A DNA stretch of 64,000 bases. Origin: Paratinospora sagittata. Lineage: Eukaryota > Streptophyta > Magnoliopsida > Ranunculales > Menispermaceae. The position numbers were made by a program, and so were the translations under genes. Numbering within the stretch: position 1 is the stretch's first letter; each line of letters starts with the position of its first letter. The stretch spans positions 16,959,670-17,023,669 of the forward strand of contig CM069594.1 in the NCBI GenBank assembly GCA_035771175.1. Direction: 5' to 3'. The notes beneath the pieces were generated by a model, which was not told the origin of the DNA, made no database searches, and worked only from the letters and a program-made list of their open reading frames with translations. Positions 22,110 through 32,782 of this stretch are shown piece after piece.

Positions 22110-23783
22110 TGTTGCGATAAACTCAGATTCGCAAGTGTACGAATAGTCAAGTTATAATAAATCCGAGGTGAGTCGGGTTATCGTATCCACAGGGATTGTT
22201 TACCTCACCAATTACCGTTTTCACTAATTTATAACTTTATCTAGTAATCAAACTATAGAGATTTAAATGAATTAAAAATCAAATGTAACTAACTTAAACT
22301 AAATGAATTATGAGAAAAATCAATATATGCGAAAACCTAGAGAATCGATTTCACCTAACTATCAACTATGTTCTTTTCCAAATATTTATCATCAATGTAT
22401 TCACTTAGTTTACAAGCTAGAAATTCTAATGTTTCTAACACCCTCTCTCGAGTGCCGCGTTAGAGCATATTCATAGGAATTGATCTTGACCTCTCGATAA
22501 AGATCTAATTCCTACAAACTCACTAAGATCTATGATTTCCATCAATGACTTCAAAGGGTCTCGATCTCCTCTCGGTCTCATGATAACCTAGGCTATATTT
22601 TCCTTGTTCCGATCCAAAGTACCCTCTCTCGAGTGCCGCACCCTAGAACTAAGTTCATCCAATCCGTGATCAAGAGATTGAAAGCATCAACAATGGAGAA
22701 ATATAAATAAACTATCATAAATTCATTAATAATAAGTAAAGCCCTAAACTAGAACATAGAATCAAAGTTAGGATCCATCTATCCTGTAGAACAAAAGATT
22801 AGTTCATAGCTTGAATGAAAATAACACAAGACATGGAGAAAACTTCAATAATAAACATTAATAGCAAACTAGAAAATCTGGAACTTGAATCTTCTTTCGA
22901 ATCTTCGCGTTCCTTCCTCTTAGCCGTCTTGTTCTCTTCTCCCGTGTGTTATCTCTAATCTCACTTCTCTAAAATCCCTAAGGAATGATGTATTTATGTG
23001 CCCAAGCCAATAGAAAGTCGTTCAAGAGAAGTCCAAGTCGAACTAGGAAAGTTCACAACAAAATTAGAAAGTTTCTAATTATGAATCGCACATCCACTTT
23101 TTACCTCGCCATTTTTGTTATTGTTTTCCACTCCAAATCCACCTCAAAACACTTCTATCTTATAATATTTCAAGTAAGGAATCCATAGAAACAAACCACT
23201 TTCTAATTAGGAAAGTTCGCAACAAAATTAGAAAGTTTCTAATTATGAATCGCACATCCACTTTCTACCTCACCATTTTTGTTATTGTTTTCCACTCCAA
23301 ATCCACCTCAAAACACTTCTATCTTATAATATTTCAAGTGAGGAATCCATAGAAACAAACCACGTCTAACTCGAAGTTGAATTGAGAAAGTTACGGGCAA
23401 AACAAAAAAGTCGCGCCTCGGTTGCCTTTTACTGAGCGCCGCGACGCTCAGAACGTATTTTTGGAGGTTTTTTCCTGATTTTCTTCACTTTTTGACTTGT
23501 GTTTTCTTCATGTATCTTCATTGCATCTTCGTGTATCATGTTTCCATCATCCAAGTTGACTTCAAACACATCTAAACACCTACAAAACAAATCAAAACAA
23601 ATGATTAAAACACTTATAAGATCAACTAAACCAACTTATAAAATTAAATACCGAAATATATATCAAAAGTTGGCTAAACTAACAAATAGACCAAACCAAG
23701 ATAAACACATCAAATATATGAATAAACTAACCTAAAACTCATCCAAAACATATTCTAAAACACATCTAAATGTCAACTTATCA
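22110..23783 (-). repeat. E1 5' LTR (right copy) with 164-bp tandem duplication
   Basis: 1674 bp. The block from about 23043 to 23198 is repeated at about 23207-23370 with period 164 (shared text AAATTAGAAAGTTTCTAATT). The left LTR has one copy, so the duplication arose after insertion. Confidence 0.9.
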
Positions 23784-23830
23784 CTTACGTTCCAGTAGCA
23801 CCTTAACTTCACAGTTCAGCAGGACGCTTT
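23784..23830 (+). repeat. C1 3' LTR, second segment
   Basis: A 47-bp stretch that resumes the C1 LTR after E1, matching 7785-7829 (CAGTTCAGCAGGACGCTT). It is cut by C4. Confidence 0.88.
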
Positions 23831-25873
23831 TGTTGGCCCAGATATGTCCAAGAGGGGGGTGAATTGGACACTTAGCAGATTTTAACCTTTCTTATAATTG
23901 TGCGGAATAATGAAAGAAGATTAAACAAAGTATAGCAATCAAATACAACAAATGTAAATGAGACAATACAAGCAAGATTTATAGTGGTTTGGCCGCACCT
24001 ACATCCACTACCTAACCTCCTTAGTCAGGATTTGTTCAAACACCACTATTGACCTTCTTGCGGGTGAAGATCAAACCGGTACACTTTCTCAACTTACGGG
24101 TGTGAGAACTACCATTTCTTAGCTTACGGGTGTGAGAAGACCGTTTCTCAACTTGCGGGTGTGAGATGACCTATTCTCTACTTACAGGTGAGAGATGACC
24201 AATTCTCAACTTACGAGTGTGAGACGACCGTTTACAGCTTTGAGCAACACTTGCTTTAACTCAGTAACTTACCAGTCACTACAAACTGAGTACAAGATGA
24301 GATATGATTCCCTTTACTTAGAATCAAAGTGATACTTACAAAGCTTTGAATTGAACCTTCTGTGATCACAAATTCAGCAAAATATGGATGATAAAGTTTA
24401 TGCTAAAAACAGGTTCAAAGAGCTTTTGTCTTCTTCAGTGGGTTTTCAAAATAATGAAGATGAAGATCAATCAACCCAGAAGACTTTAAAATCTTCTTTC
24501 AAAAGATCGTAAGATCAAGCACAAGTGAAAGAAGACTAACTTTCAAAAAGTGTTTTGACACAAACGAAAGCTGTTAATGCGTTTTGAATGAATATCAGTT
24601 TCGTATATTATTTGTGGTTTTTCTGCTCTAAGGCAACACGTATATATAGGAATAATAGAGGCACAATGGTCTTGATGATTTTAGCGCTCTAGGTTATTTC
24701 AAATATAACATTAACTTTTTTCCTCGAAATTGATCGATTCAACTCAATGCATATTGCGGCGATAGCATCTGATCCTTTCAAGAAAGAGGAATGTTTTGAC
24801 GAGGTTTTAGAACGTTCAAAAATTTCTTAAAAAAGTTGTTGTACGATTCTGAAAAGTTTTGAAAAGTATTCGTACATTTCTGAAAAAGTTAACAGAAATA
24901 ACAGTAATGTCAAAACAACGAAAATATCTTTTCTGTCGTTTTGTTCCTTTGAGGGCGCTCATAGAACATCAACGCCCTACTGAACAATGAAGTGAGGGCG
25001 CTACTGAATAGTAAGCATCCAGACTTACTTTGACAATTAAACAACTTAAATCATGAGGGCGCTACTTCGCAGTTAGCGTCCTGCTTTGTTTTAAAACATT
25101 AAATACACGAGAGAGCTACTCAAGAGTAAGCGTTCTAATATTAAAAACAATTTTAAAACAATGTTAAGTGCGCTGAAGGACAGTAAGCGTCCTGAAAGTT
25201 ATTTAAGTTGATTCTAGAGATGAGGGCACTCCTCCCCAAGTACCATCCTGATATTTTATTCAACTTATAACTTATCAGCATCCTAAAAGATAGAAATCAC
25301 TTAAAAAGCAAAAAGAACTTCCACCAAGCTGAAACTAAGTCAGCGTCCTGACATTCTCAAAGGTTGATAAGTGAAAGATCGCTACTAACAAGTAAGCTTC
25401 CTTATTAATCAGTTCAATTCAACCTTGAGCTTCATAATATTTTATCAGTGTCCTGACTCATCAAGTCCAAGAGAGCGCTGCTAAAACATTAGTGTTCTGA
25501 AAGACTTTTATAAAAGCGGTTTTACATTTCTCGATTTAAAATTGATAAAACATAATGTAACCGCATTAAATCGAATATGCAAACGATCGATTAAAACATG
25601 TAGACATGCATATTGCTGAATCTCATGACATAGAAGGTTCTACAACCTATCATAATCTAATTATATAACTAAACATCTTCAAACGATCATGGCCTTCAAG
25701 AAGATCTTTTAATGCGTTCGTCATACATCATTGAATCTTTGAAACCTTCAAGTAAGATTAGATACGCCATATGTGCAGTAATATCATAAACATAATGTGG
25801 TTTGTAATCATCAAAATATCTTTCATACGAGGAACATTTTCTCGTAAAGGACGTGAGGATAATTTGTTCAACA
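23831..25873 (-). mobile_element. C4: inverted solo LTR of a copia-like element
   Basis: 2043 bp. Read on the minus strand it runs from TGTTGAACAAATTATCC to GATATGTCCAAG-type complement ...GGGCCAACA (its end lies at 23831). Flanks are GCTTT (23826-23830) and GCTTA (25874-25878), one mismatch; the intact C1 5' LTR has GCTTA here. It contains its own hairpin array and the repeated 'ACTTACGGGTGTGAGA' blocks at about 24090-24230. No internal region. Confidence 0.87.
24955..25500 (-). repeat. Hairpin array in C4
   Basis: Inverted pairs such as AGGGCGCTACTTCGC / AGTTAGCGTCCT (about 25057-25083), and others near 24954, 24989, 25110, 25170 and 25224. On this strand the mismatched core position becomes a G-U pair. 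Confidence 0.78.
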
Positions 25874-26478
25874 GCTTACAGTCAATAAACTCCCTCAAGG
25901 AACAAAACGACAAAGTTGGTTTTGCTAGTCAAGACGCTGATTGTCAAATCTGGACTCTTACCCAACATTGCCATAAAGCTGCGTCTGTGCACTTTTTTCA
26001 GTTTATCATTTCATAACTTTTTATGCACAAAACCCTTTTCAGGTTTGTTAGAAATTTCTTCTGATGCATGAATCACTATTTGAGACTTTCCTTTTTCATG
26101 CAACCTGAAGAGAATCATAATGTTCATAAAGATGGTTTTTTCCATCTTCATGAAAGATTCTAGCTGTTGAGAGCTAACGTTCATTTTGAAATTCAAGATT
26201 CAAATGATCAACGAACTTTGACCTTACTAAGTCTATATATACCAGCACTTAAAATCCAAACACACAATACCACCAAAAGTTCTCAAGCCATTACTTTTGA
26301 AAGTTGGTCGAATCTTCAAATAATTTTTCAAAGTTTAAAATAGTTTTAGTTTTTAGAGTGTTATCTATGAAACTAGTTTATTCAAAGGATTTTCAAATTT
26401 AGTTTATCTCTCTCACATCTTTCATTGAAATGTTTTTTCTCAAATTTTCAGCACGATTTTAATCTCATATCACTCTTA
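25874..26478 (+). repeat. C1 3' LTR, last segment, truncated
   Basis: Resumes at the bases matching 7824 (GCTTACAGTCAATAA) and follows the 5' LTR to about 8427 (TTAATCTCATATCA), then stops. About 515 bp of LTR end are missing. Confidence 0.85.
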
Positions 26479-26786
26479 GCCTGCAAAATGATAGCTTTTC
26501 CTTGAACCTGTAAAAGGGTATTTGTAACGGTTTGATCCTCACTCATAAGAGGATTCATTAGTGAAGTTTGGAAATCCTAATCCGGAGAATAAGTTGAGGA
26601 CACAGGCTTGGCGGAACCACTATAAATGCTAGCATGCTTTACTTTATGCATTTTACTTTTATGTTTATTAGATTTATTTAAACATTGAACTCGACTTAGT
26701 CAAAGAATATCATTAAGTAATTAGAAAAGTGTTAAAATGGCCATTATACCCAATTTACCCCCCTTTTGGGTGTTTAAGACCAACCA
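26479..26786 (+). repeat. C0: right remnant of the older copia-like LTR
   Basis: Matches the end of C3 (about 16070-16356): GTAACGGTTTG, AACCACTATAAAT, GGCCAT...ACCCAATT, CCCTTTTGGG and a final ...GACCAACCA. No PBS follows, so it is a 3' or solo LTR end. The junction at about 26478 joins truncated C1 to C0. Confidence 0.7.
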
Positions 26787-27421
26787 CTTGAAAGTAATGA
26801 AAAGAAAAAAAGAGGATGCCCTTACCAATCAAAACTTAGAGAAACTTACAATATAGCTTAAATACTCTGCTAGAATGCTCAGCTAAAAGATGAAAAAGAT
26901 GCACAGTTGAAATGAGGAGACTTTGACTTTGGATTGCTTAAAAGATGTAAAATGAAGCTTTGAATCCAAGTGAAATCTCAAGAGATTTGAATACAAGTAA
27001 AGGAAATGTAAAATTTTCTCAAATAACTTAGTGAAAACTCAGGAGAAATTCAAATTGTGCTCAATGATATTGTTGGACCAATTCTTGGTGCTTCGACCTA
27101 TCCGACACTTGGGGAACCACACAAGGTTCTTTGAGATTCGAAAAACATGACAACTTATCATACTGACCACTTAGCAGAGCCTGATGAGCTCAAGAATGAC
27201 GTTGACGTCAGCTCGGCGTACCGAGTTGACGTGTCCTGGCAACAACGACGTACGATTAAGGAAGATGCGAGACCCACCGCACCAAATTCGGGATTCTAAG
27301 CATATAACATGGGGCCATGTGTTTCCACCAACCTTGGCAAAGGCCCCACGTCTATTTTTTATGTTTTTTCATAAAGCTCCACCTCTATGAATACCCCATA
27401 ATCCTCAATTAATAAAGTAAG
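26787..27421. other. Unclassified sequence between elements
   Basis: No convincing gene. From 27071 (TGTTGGACCAATTCTTGG) the base composition changes; GC-richer text with GACGTTGACGTCAGCTCGG (27191) resembles the start of a Tat-type LTR, but I cannot confirm it. The first 280 bases are AT-rich and unassigned. Confidence 0.4.
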
Positions 27422-27652
27422 TGTCACGATCCCCTTTCGTAGGGTGATGTCACGGCCGACACAAAATGCCACATACGTCATACATAGACGTATATGATAC
27501 TTTGTTAGCCATCCAATACATACAATTTTACCCATTTTCAAAAAATCTGACATAACCTCTCCATAAATGCAACATATGACATACTTGATTAAACCAACAT
27601 AAAATTTCACACTTATTATCATTATTCACATAGTCCACATATACACCACTTC
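27422..27652 (-). repeat. Inverted gypsy LTR end fragment
   Basis: Begins TGTCACGATCCCC, the reverse complement of the ...GTCGTGACA end of the LTR at 55217-57247. Similarity (GACGTATATGA, GCCGACACAAAAT) covers about 100 bp and then weakens. It ends at or near the C5 insertion site. Confidence 0.65.
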
Positions 27653-27657
27653 TTTAT

Positions 27658-29139
27658 CAGTGGTTCTTGATAAAGAACCTCACTCCTATGCCCAACAGAC
27701 ATATTAAGGAACGCGCTCCTCTTTTAAAGAACATACTCCTCAATTGGAGAAAAATCTGAAAAGTTTCAGATTTCAAAGCAGAAACTCACTCCAGTCTCTA
27801 GGAATGCGTTCCTGTGCCTCGTTCTGGTATTTTTCTATAAATACCACAATTGCTCTTTTGAAGAACAACTTTTGCAAAAATCTTGAACTTGTGCCGATTT
27901 TTATACTTTCATTCCTACAAGTCCAAAACAAGGTCTTGAGTGTTTTAAACATCTTTTCAAAGAAAAAGTTCACCTACATTTGAATCTTTGATTCATACTT
28001 CCGAATAGTTCGCCTAATCTTTCAAACTCTTTGAGAAACTTGTGAGTTTCTCTTGAGCATGGATCAAACTGTACTTGAGTAAATTCATCACATATCTTGT
28101 AGATCTTGATCTTTGTTGAAGGTGAAATCACTCTCAACCACCTTCACACATTAGAGAATCTTGTGTGCTTCATCATTCTCAAGAGTTGGGTAAAATCTCT
28201 TTTTAAGATTCGTGTGATTGTGTTTGTGATTGTTAAACGATTTTTGTGTTTAATTTTTATCAATTTTAAAACTATTTTGTTTAAGTGTTTGTGAAACCAT
28301 ACTTGATCTTCATATGATATTATTTTGATTAGTAGTTTCATACATCTTATGTGGTATCGATTCATGTGCAAAACTTACATTATTTTGAATCGATTTATTG
28401 ATCATTACTTGAGCATATTTATTCTTGAACTTAACCATTTATCCATTTAGAATCAACAAGTCTTGATCATTTGTGCATATTGATTCTTATGCTCCATACA
28501 TATCATCTTTAGAATCAATATTTGAATACATATGCATATTCGATTCTTGCTCTTACATTATTACTATTTGAATCGTTGCATGTATTTGAAAACAACTATT
28601 TCAACACTACACATCAGTTAAAATATTGTGGTTGGAATAGTAGTGATTATTTATTCAAGATTGTACGCTTAAAATTGTTAGGAGTTTTGTTGAAACATCT
28701 CTCTCTATCATTTGTAATCTTGATGTATTGTTGACTTTTTAGTCAACTGAGAATATATCATATTGTTGTACGGCTTGTAACCATGCCCGTAAGTTGGTTA
28801 CAATACAGGTTTCTAGCCAAACCCTTATGTTGGTTAGTGTGTGCGGCTTCTAGCCAAACCCTTATGTTGGCTAGTGTATACGGCTTCTAGTCACGCCTGT
28901 AAGTTGACTTGCCAATAGTGTATTAGAAAATCTTGATCGTGGGTGATTGGGTAGTGGAGTAGGTTCAAGGGAAGCCGAACACTATAAATCACTGTGTCCA
29001 TTAATTTTTTCCTGCACTTGATTATTTGGCTTGTTACCTATAGCGCATATATTCTGTTTAAATTAATTAATCGAAAGGTAGAGCGAAAATTCGCCAAGAC
29101 CAATTCACCGTCCTCTTGGAATATAATACTGAACCAACA
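27658..29139 (+). mobile_element. C5: solo LTR of a copia-like element
   Basis: 1482 bp with a perfect target duplication TTTAT (27653-27657, 29140-29144). The terminal inverted repeats are CAGTGGTTC and GAACCAACA; the start would normally be TGTTGGTTC. Near the end are repeated 'GCCAAACCCTTATGTTGG' blocks (about 28817-28880), AACACTATAAATC and the usual ACCAATTCACCGTCCTC end segment. Downstream sequence is the 5' LTR of C2. Confidence 0.8.
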
Positions 29140-29144
29140 TTTAT

Positions 29145-30774
29145 TCTCAAAGACTTTGAAATTCAAAGAAAAATGATTTCTATGGATTTTATTCAAAGGT
29201 TTTTCAATCATTTTCTGAACCATTTGAACAATTTTCTGAATGTTTGATTTGATTCAAAAAGCTTAAGTATTGATTTGATTAATCGTCTTTTTGGAAAATC
29301 AAATTTCAACGAAAAATTGTTTTCAATGTCTATAAGCTCGCTGATGGTTAATCAAGACACTAATGCAGTGACTAGTCCCTTAATATCGAGCTAACACTGC
29401 ATGATGTTGATAGACCATCAAGGCGTTGATGGTTTCTGGGTTCAAAAGTTTATCATTCACGTCAGGACGCTGATCAAGTATGAGCGCCCTCATTGAATGA
29501 CCCTGAAAACCAATAGTTGTATGTCAGGACGGTAATAGTGCATTAGCACCATCGTCTGAAAAATCGAAGTTTCTGGTATTAAAATCGTCAAGATGCTAAC
29601 AAAGCATTAGCACCCTCTCAAAGCAAGTTAGTGAAAATCAAATTTTCATAACAGTTTATTTCAGGACACTGACGCTCTATCAGGACACTGCTGGAACACT
29701 GTCAGAAAATTGAAAAAAAACTGTCACCTGACCATTGGCATTTTAGTCACATGATCAGAGGATCTCTGACTATTTCTATTCTTATAAAAACTCAATTCAA
29801 CCAGAATACTTTCACAAAAACTAAACTAACCATTTTTATGAAAGATTAAGTCATTTTTGACTCAACGTTTCAAATTAATTCTGAATTTGAACACAACGAT
29901 TTTGGTGCACAATTTGCTCCACAAAGAAGAGAATTTCATATTCGAAGAAGAGAACTTTTGATATGGGCAAAAACATTTTGAATGTTAGTCGATCTTTCAA
30001 TTTCAAATTCTATTAGTTTGTGAAATTTAATTTTCTTCACAAAAAAGTTTTTCCTTGAGTGCTTATCTTATACATCTTATCTTTGAAAAACTTAGTGAAA
30101 GAAAAAAACATTTTTACTCGACCTTTTCAGCTGATTCAAACTTATATTTTTCACTGTTGAAAGAAGTGTTTATCGAGTAAAAGTTTCATAGGATTCAATG
30201 TACTCAATTGTATATCATTTATCTGAATTGAGTTGTAACTGCAATTGTGAAAGTTGCAGAAAGTAATCCTTTTAAGTTAGGAAGCTAGTGGTTTTCTCAC
30301 ACTCGTGTAGTTGAGAGTGTAGGTCGTCTTGTACCTATGAAGCCAAGTGTATAGGTAGTCTCATACCTGTGAAGCTGAGAGTATAGGTCGTCTTGCACCT
30401 ATGAAGCCCAAAGTGTAGGAAGTCTCACACCTGTGAAGCTGAGAGTATATGTAGTCTTGCACCTGTGAAGTCAAGAGTGTAGGTAGATCTCAAGCCTGTA
30501 AGTTGAGTGTAACAGTGGTTTTGAAGCCCGTGAAATTTAGAAAGTGAAATGGTTTGGTCTTTACCCGTAAGAAGATCCATTAGTGAGGTTTGAAATGTTG
30601 ACTGAGGAGGTTAGGTAGTGGATGTAGGCATATCGCTGAACCACTATAAATCATTTGTGTAATTTGTTTATTTTTCGCATTGTCTATTTTCCATTTCACT
30701 GCAAGCTTTTCTTAAGGTTTTTAACTAACTATAGTGTCCAATTCACCCCCTTCTTAGACATTCCTAGTCCAACA
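29145..30774 (+). repeat. C2 5' LTR (5' end lost)
   Basis: From TCTCAAAGACTTTGAAATTC (matching 36003) to CTAGTCCAACA. A hairpin array lies at about 29380-29700, and a run of repeated 'ACCTGTGAAGCTGAGAGT' blocks at about 30330-30480. Confidence 0.88.
29345..29710 (+). repeat. Hairpin array in C2 5' LTR
   Basis: Pairs include AGGACGCTGATC with GAGCGCCCTC (29463-29490), AGGACGGTAATAG with TTAGCACCAT (29526-29553) and AGATGCTAACA with TTAGCACCCTC (29590-29614). More decayed than in C1. Confidence 0.72.
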
Positions 30775-30775
30775 A

Positions 30776-30790
30776 TTGGTATAAGAGCGG
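30776..30790 (+). other. C2 primer-binding site (tRNA-Met)
   Basis: TTGGTATAAGAGCGG starts 2 nt after the LTR; consensus TGGTATCAGAGC with one internal change. Confidence 0.85.
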
Positions 30791-30829
30791 TGTTATCATC
30801 AAAGGAACTTCACACTTTTTTTGATAGTA

Positions 30830-32010
30830 ATGGCAAGGATTGCACAAGGTCGAGTTCTAGAAGTAGGACAAGTTTTGAATAGACCACCATTGCTTAGAAA
30901 AGAATGTTTTGAGGAATGGATGAGAGTGATGAAAATCTTTCTCACGTCTCAAAATGTAAGTTTATGGGAAATGATTGTAAATGGTTACATCACTCCCAAC
31001 AAACCTCTAGAGTCATGGACATATTCTGAAAAACTTAGCTATACTCTAAATTCCCAAGTTGTGTATGCAATATTTTGCAGTCTACCCAAAGAGGAGTTGG
31101 AGAGAGTGAACCATCTTGAAACAACTAATGAAATATGGGAAACTCTTAAAGAAATCCATGGGGAAAAGATTGAAAACTTAGATGAGAAACTCAAGGAACT
31201 TGAAAAGTTATTTGATGACTTTGAAATCCTTGAAGAAGAGTCCCTAGATACAGCCTCAGATAGGCATCAGTCCATACTTGATGAAATGAAACATTTGGTT
31301 CAGGATATACCTAAAGGCATAGCCATAGTTTGCTTTAGTGATAAACTTCCAAGATCATGGAATGATAAATTAGCTATTGTGGCAGAATGTTAAATCCATG
31401 GGGAGTATCGTTAGAAGAATTTTGTGATTTGTTAAAGTCCATAGAAGGAAGAGATGAGACTAGAAGTCGAATTAAAGCATTAGAAGATGCACTCACTCAC
31501 TTCAGGTTTCTAAATAAAGAGTCTATCAGTATAGCTATGGAAAGATTTATGAGAATTTTAAAAGAACTTTAAAGTTTGGGAAAAACTATCTCCCATTATA
31601 TTTTAGTAAAATATTTTCTTAATAGCTTTCCAGAAAAATGGAAATACAAAATACAGTTCTTAGAAGAATATTCAAATCCATTTGAAGTCAGTTTCAGAGA
31701 AATAGATTATATATTGAGTGGATTAGAAACATCATCTAAGAGAGAAGATGAATTAGCAAATCTACCAAGTGGAAATGCAAGTGAGCTTGGCAATAAGGAT
31801 GAGCCAATGAATCTGTATAATAGAGAAAAATCTACAACTTCTTTAAGTGCTGTCAGAACATTAATTCCAACTGAAGATGAACGAGCTCCTGTTGAAACAC
31901 AAACAAGAAGAATAGCGTGGAGAATCAGAATGAGAAAAATTTTCAGTTGTTATTCAATCGTCAGCAGAAGAAACCAAACTGCTCATGTCGAAAACTTTGC
32001 AGTACCGTGA
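30830..32010 (+). pseudogene. gag: C2 gag-like protein, decayed
   Basis: Homologous to C1 gag: PPLLRKECFEEWMRVMKIFL, LWEMIVNGY, HLETTNEIWETLKEIHGE. It is better preserved, with one frameshift near 31390 and one stop at 31570. The ATG at 30830 lies about 40 nt after the PBS. The C-terminus is basic (TRRIAWRIRMRKIFSCYS) and has no CCHC knuckle. The copia-type capsid fold is inferred from the pattern only. Confidence 0.87.
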
Positions 32011-32782
32011 ATCCTAAGGTATATTTCACTTTACTCATTACAGATTACTGCCATGCCTATTTGCAATATCATATCTTTCAGTAATCATTGAAATTGATCA
32101 ATGTGTCAGTTCTTTATCAAATTGATTTTGAAATAATGAAATACTTGAATGCATAGTTGATAAGGAATGTCATAATGATTTGTGCAAATTCTGACTTTGT
32201 GATGATCTATTTGTAAGAATGAAATCATTGTTAATGATTATCGATTCCAAAAATGTCTAAATGAATTCAAATGAGAAAACTGGGAAATGGTTGCTAGAGT
32301 TTAGTGTTCAATACAAAGGAGGACGCTGGAGAAGTCTTAGGACGCTAATATAGCAATCAACAAAAAGGTTACTTAAAGCCATCAAGACGCTCATCGTCCA
32401 TGAGGACACTAATGTGCAACCGTCTTCGTTAGTGCAATAATCACCATTAGGACGCTAATAGGTTTTCAGGGCGCTAATCGAGTTGCAAAAGTAAAACTCA
32501 GTTCATGCTTATCAGGATGCTCATGCGGCGTGAGGATGCTCATCTAAGCCTGAATTTTTTTTTATAAATTGGAGAAGCTTCGTCGTTCCCTCATTTCAGC
32601 TTGCCCTAGGACGCGCTACTATGAGAAAAAGAGAAGAGAAGCTTACAATGGAACTCAACAAGTCCTGCCCTCAATCGATTTCTCTAAGTGTTTTTCTTCG
32701 ATTAGAAGGTAAAATTTCACATTTCCATCAAATATCAAGCTAGAAAACCCTAGGAAATCCGTTAGAAATCGAGTCCAGAGTA
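32011..32782 (+). repeat. C2 gag-ORF2 spacer with direct AGGACGCT-type repeats
   Basis: No coding region. Motifs at about 32319-32620: AGGACGCTG, AGGACGCTA, AAGACGCTC, AGGACACTA, AGGACGCTA, AGGGCGCTA, AGGATGCTC (twice) and AGGACGCGC. They are in one orientation, unlike the alternating arms of the LTR. Confidence 0.72.

Larger units (their letters stand above)
17834..23783 (-). mobile_element. E1: non-autonomous Tat/Athila-like gypsy element
   Basis: 5950 bp with LTRs at both ends (TG...CA), PBS and PPT in minus orientation, and perfect target duplication CTTAC (17829-17833, 23784-23788). The internal region (2766 bp) carries only a short gag-derived frame and no protease, RT or integrase. 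The tRNA-Asp PBS, the PPT with AAGTTTGGGG and similarity to E2 place it with Tat/Athila-type gypsy elements. Confidence 0.92.
6975..26478 (+). mobile_element. C1: pol-less copia-like (SIRE/Maximus-like) LTR element with nested insertions
   Basis: 5' LTR 6975-8944, tRNA-Met PBS, gag, ORF2, PPT and a 3' LTR starting at 17023. The 3' LTR is broken by E1 (17834-23783) and C4 (23831-25873) and ends prematurely at about 26478. No protease, integrase, RT or RNase H motif is visible anywhere between the LTRs, so C1 is non-autonomous. Classification as copia-like rests on the gag type, the iMet PBS and the LTR end form ...CCAACA. The left flank is GGTTT (6970-6974); the matching right duplication is lost with the 3' LTR end. 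Confidence 0.85.

Noticed and set aside
27071..29139. One LTR from TGTTGGACC (27071) to CCAACA (29139)
   Set aside because: Flanks GATAT and TTTAT do not match, while 27658-29139 has a perfect TTTAT duplication and matching terminal repeats.
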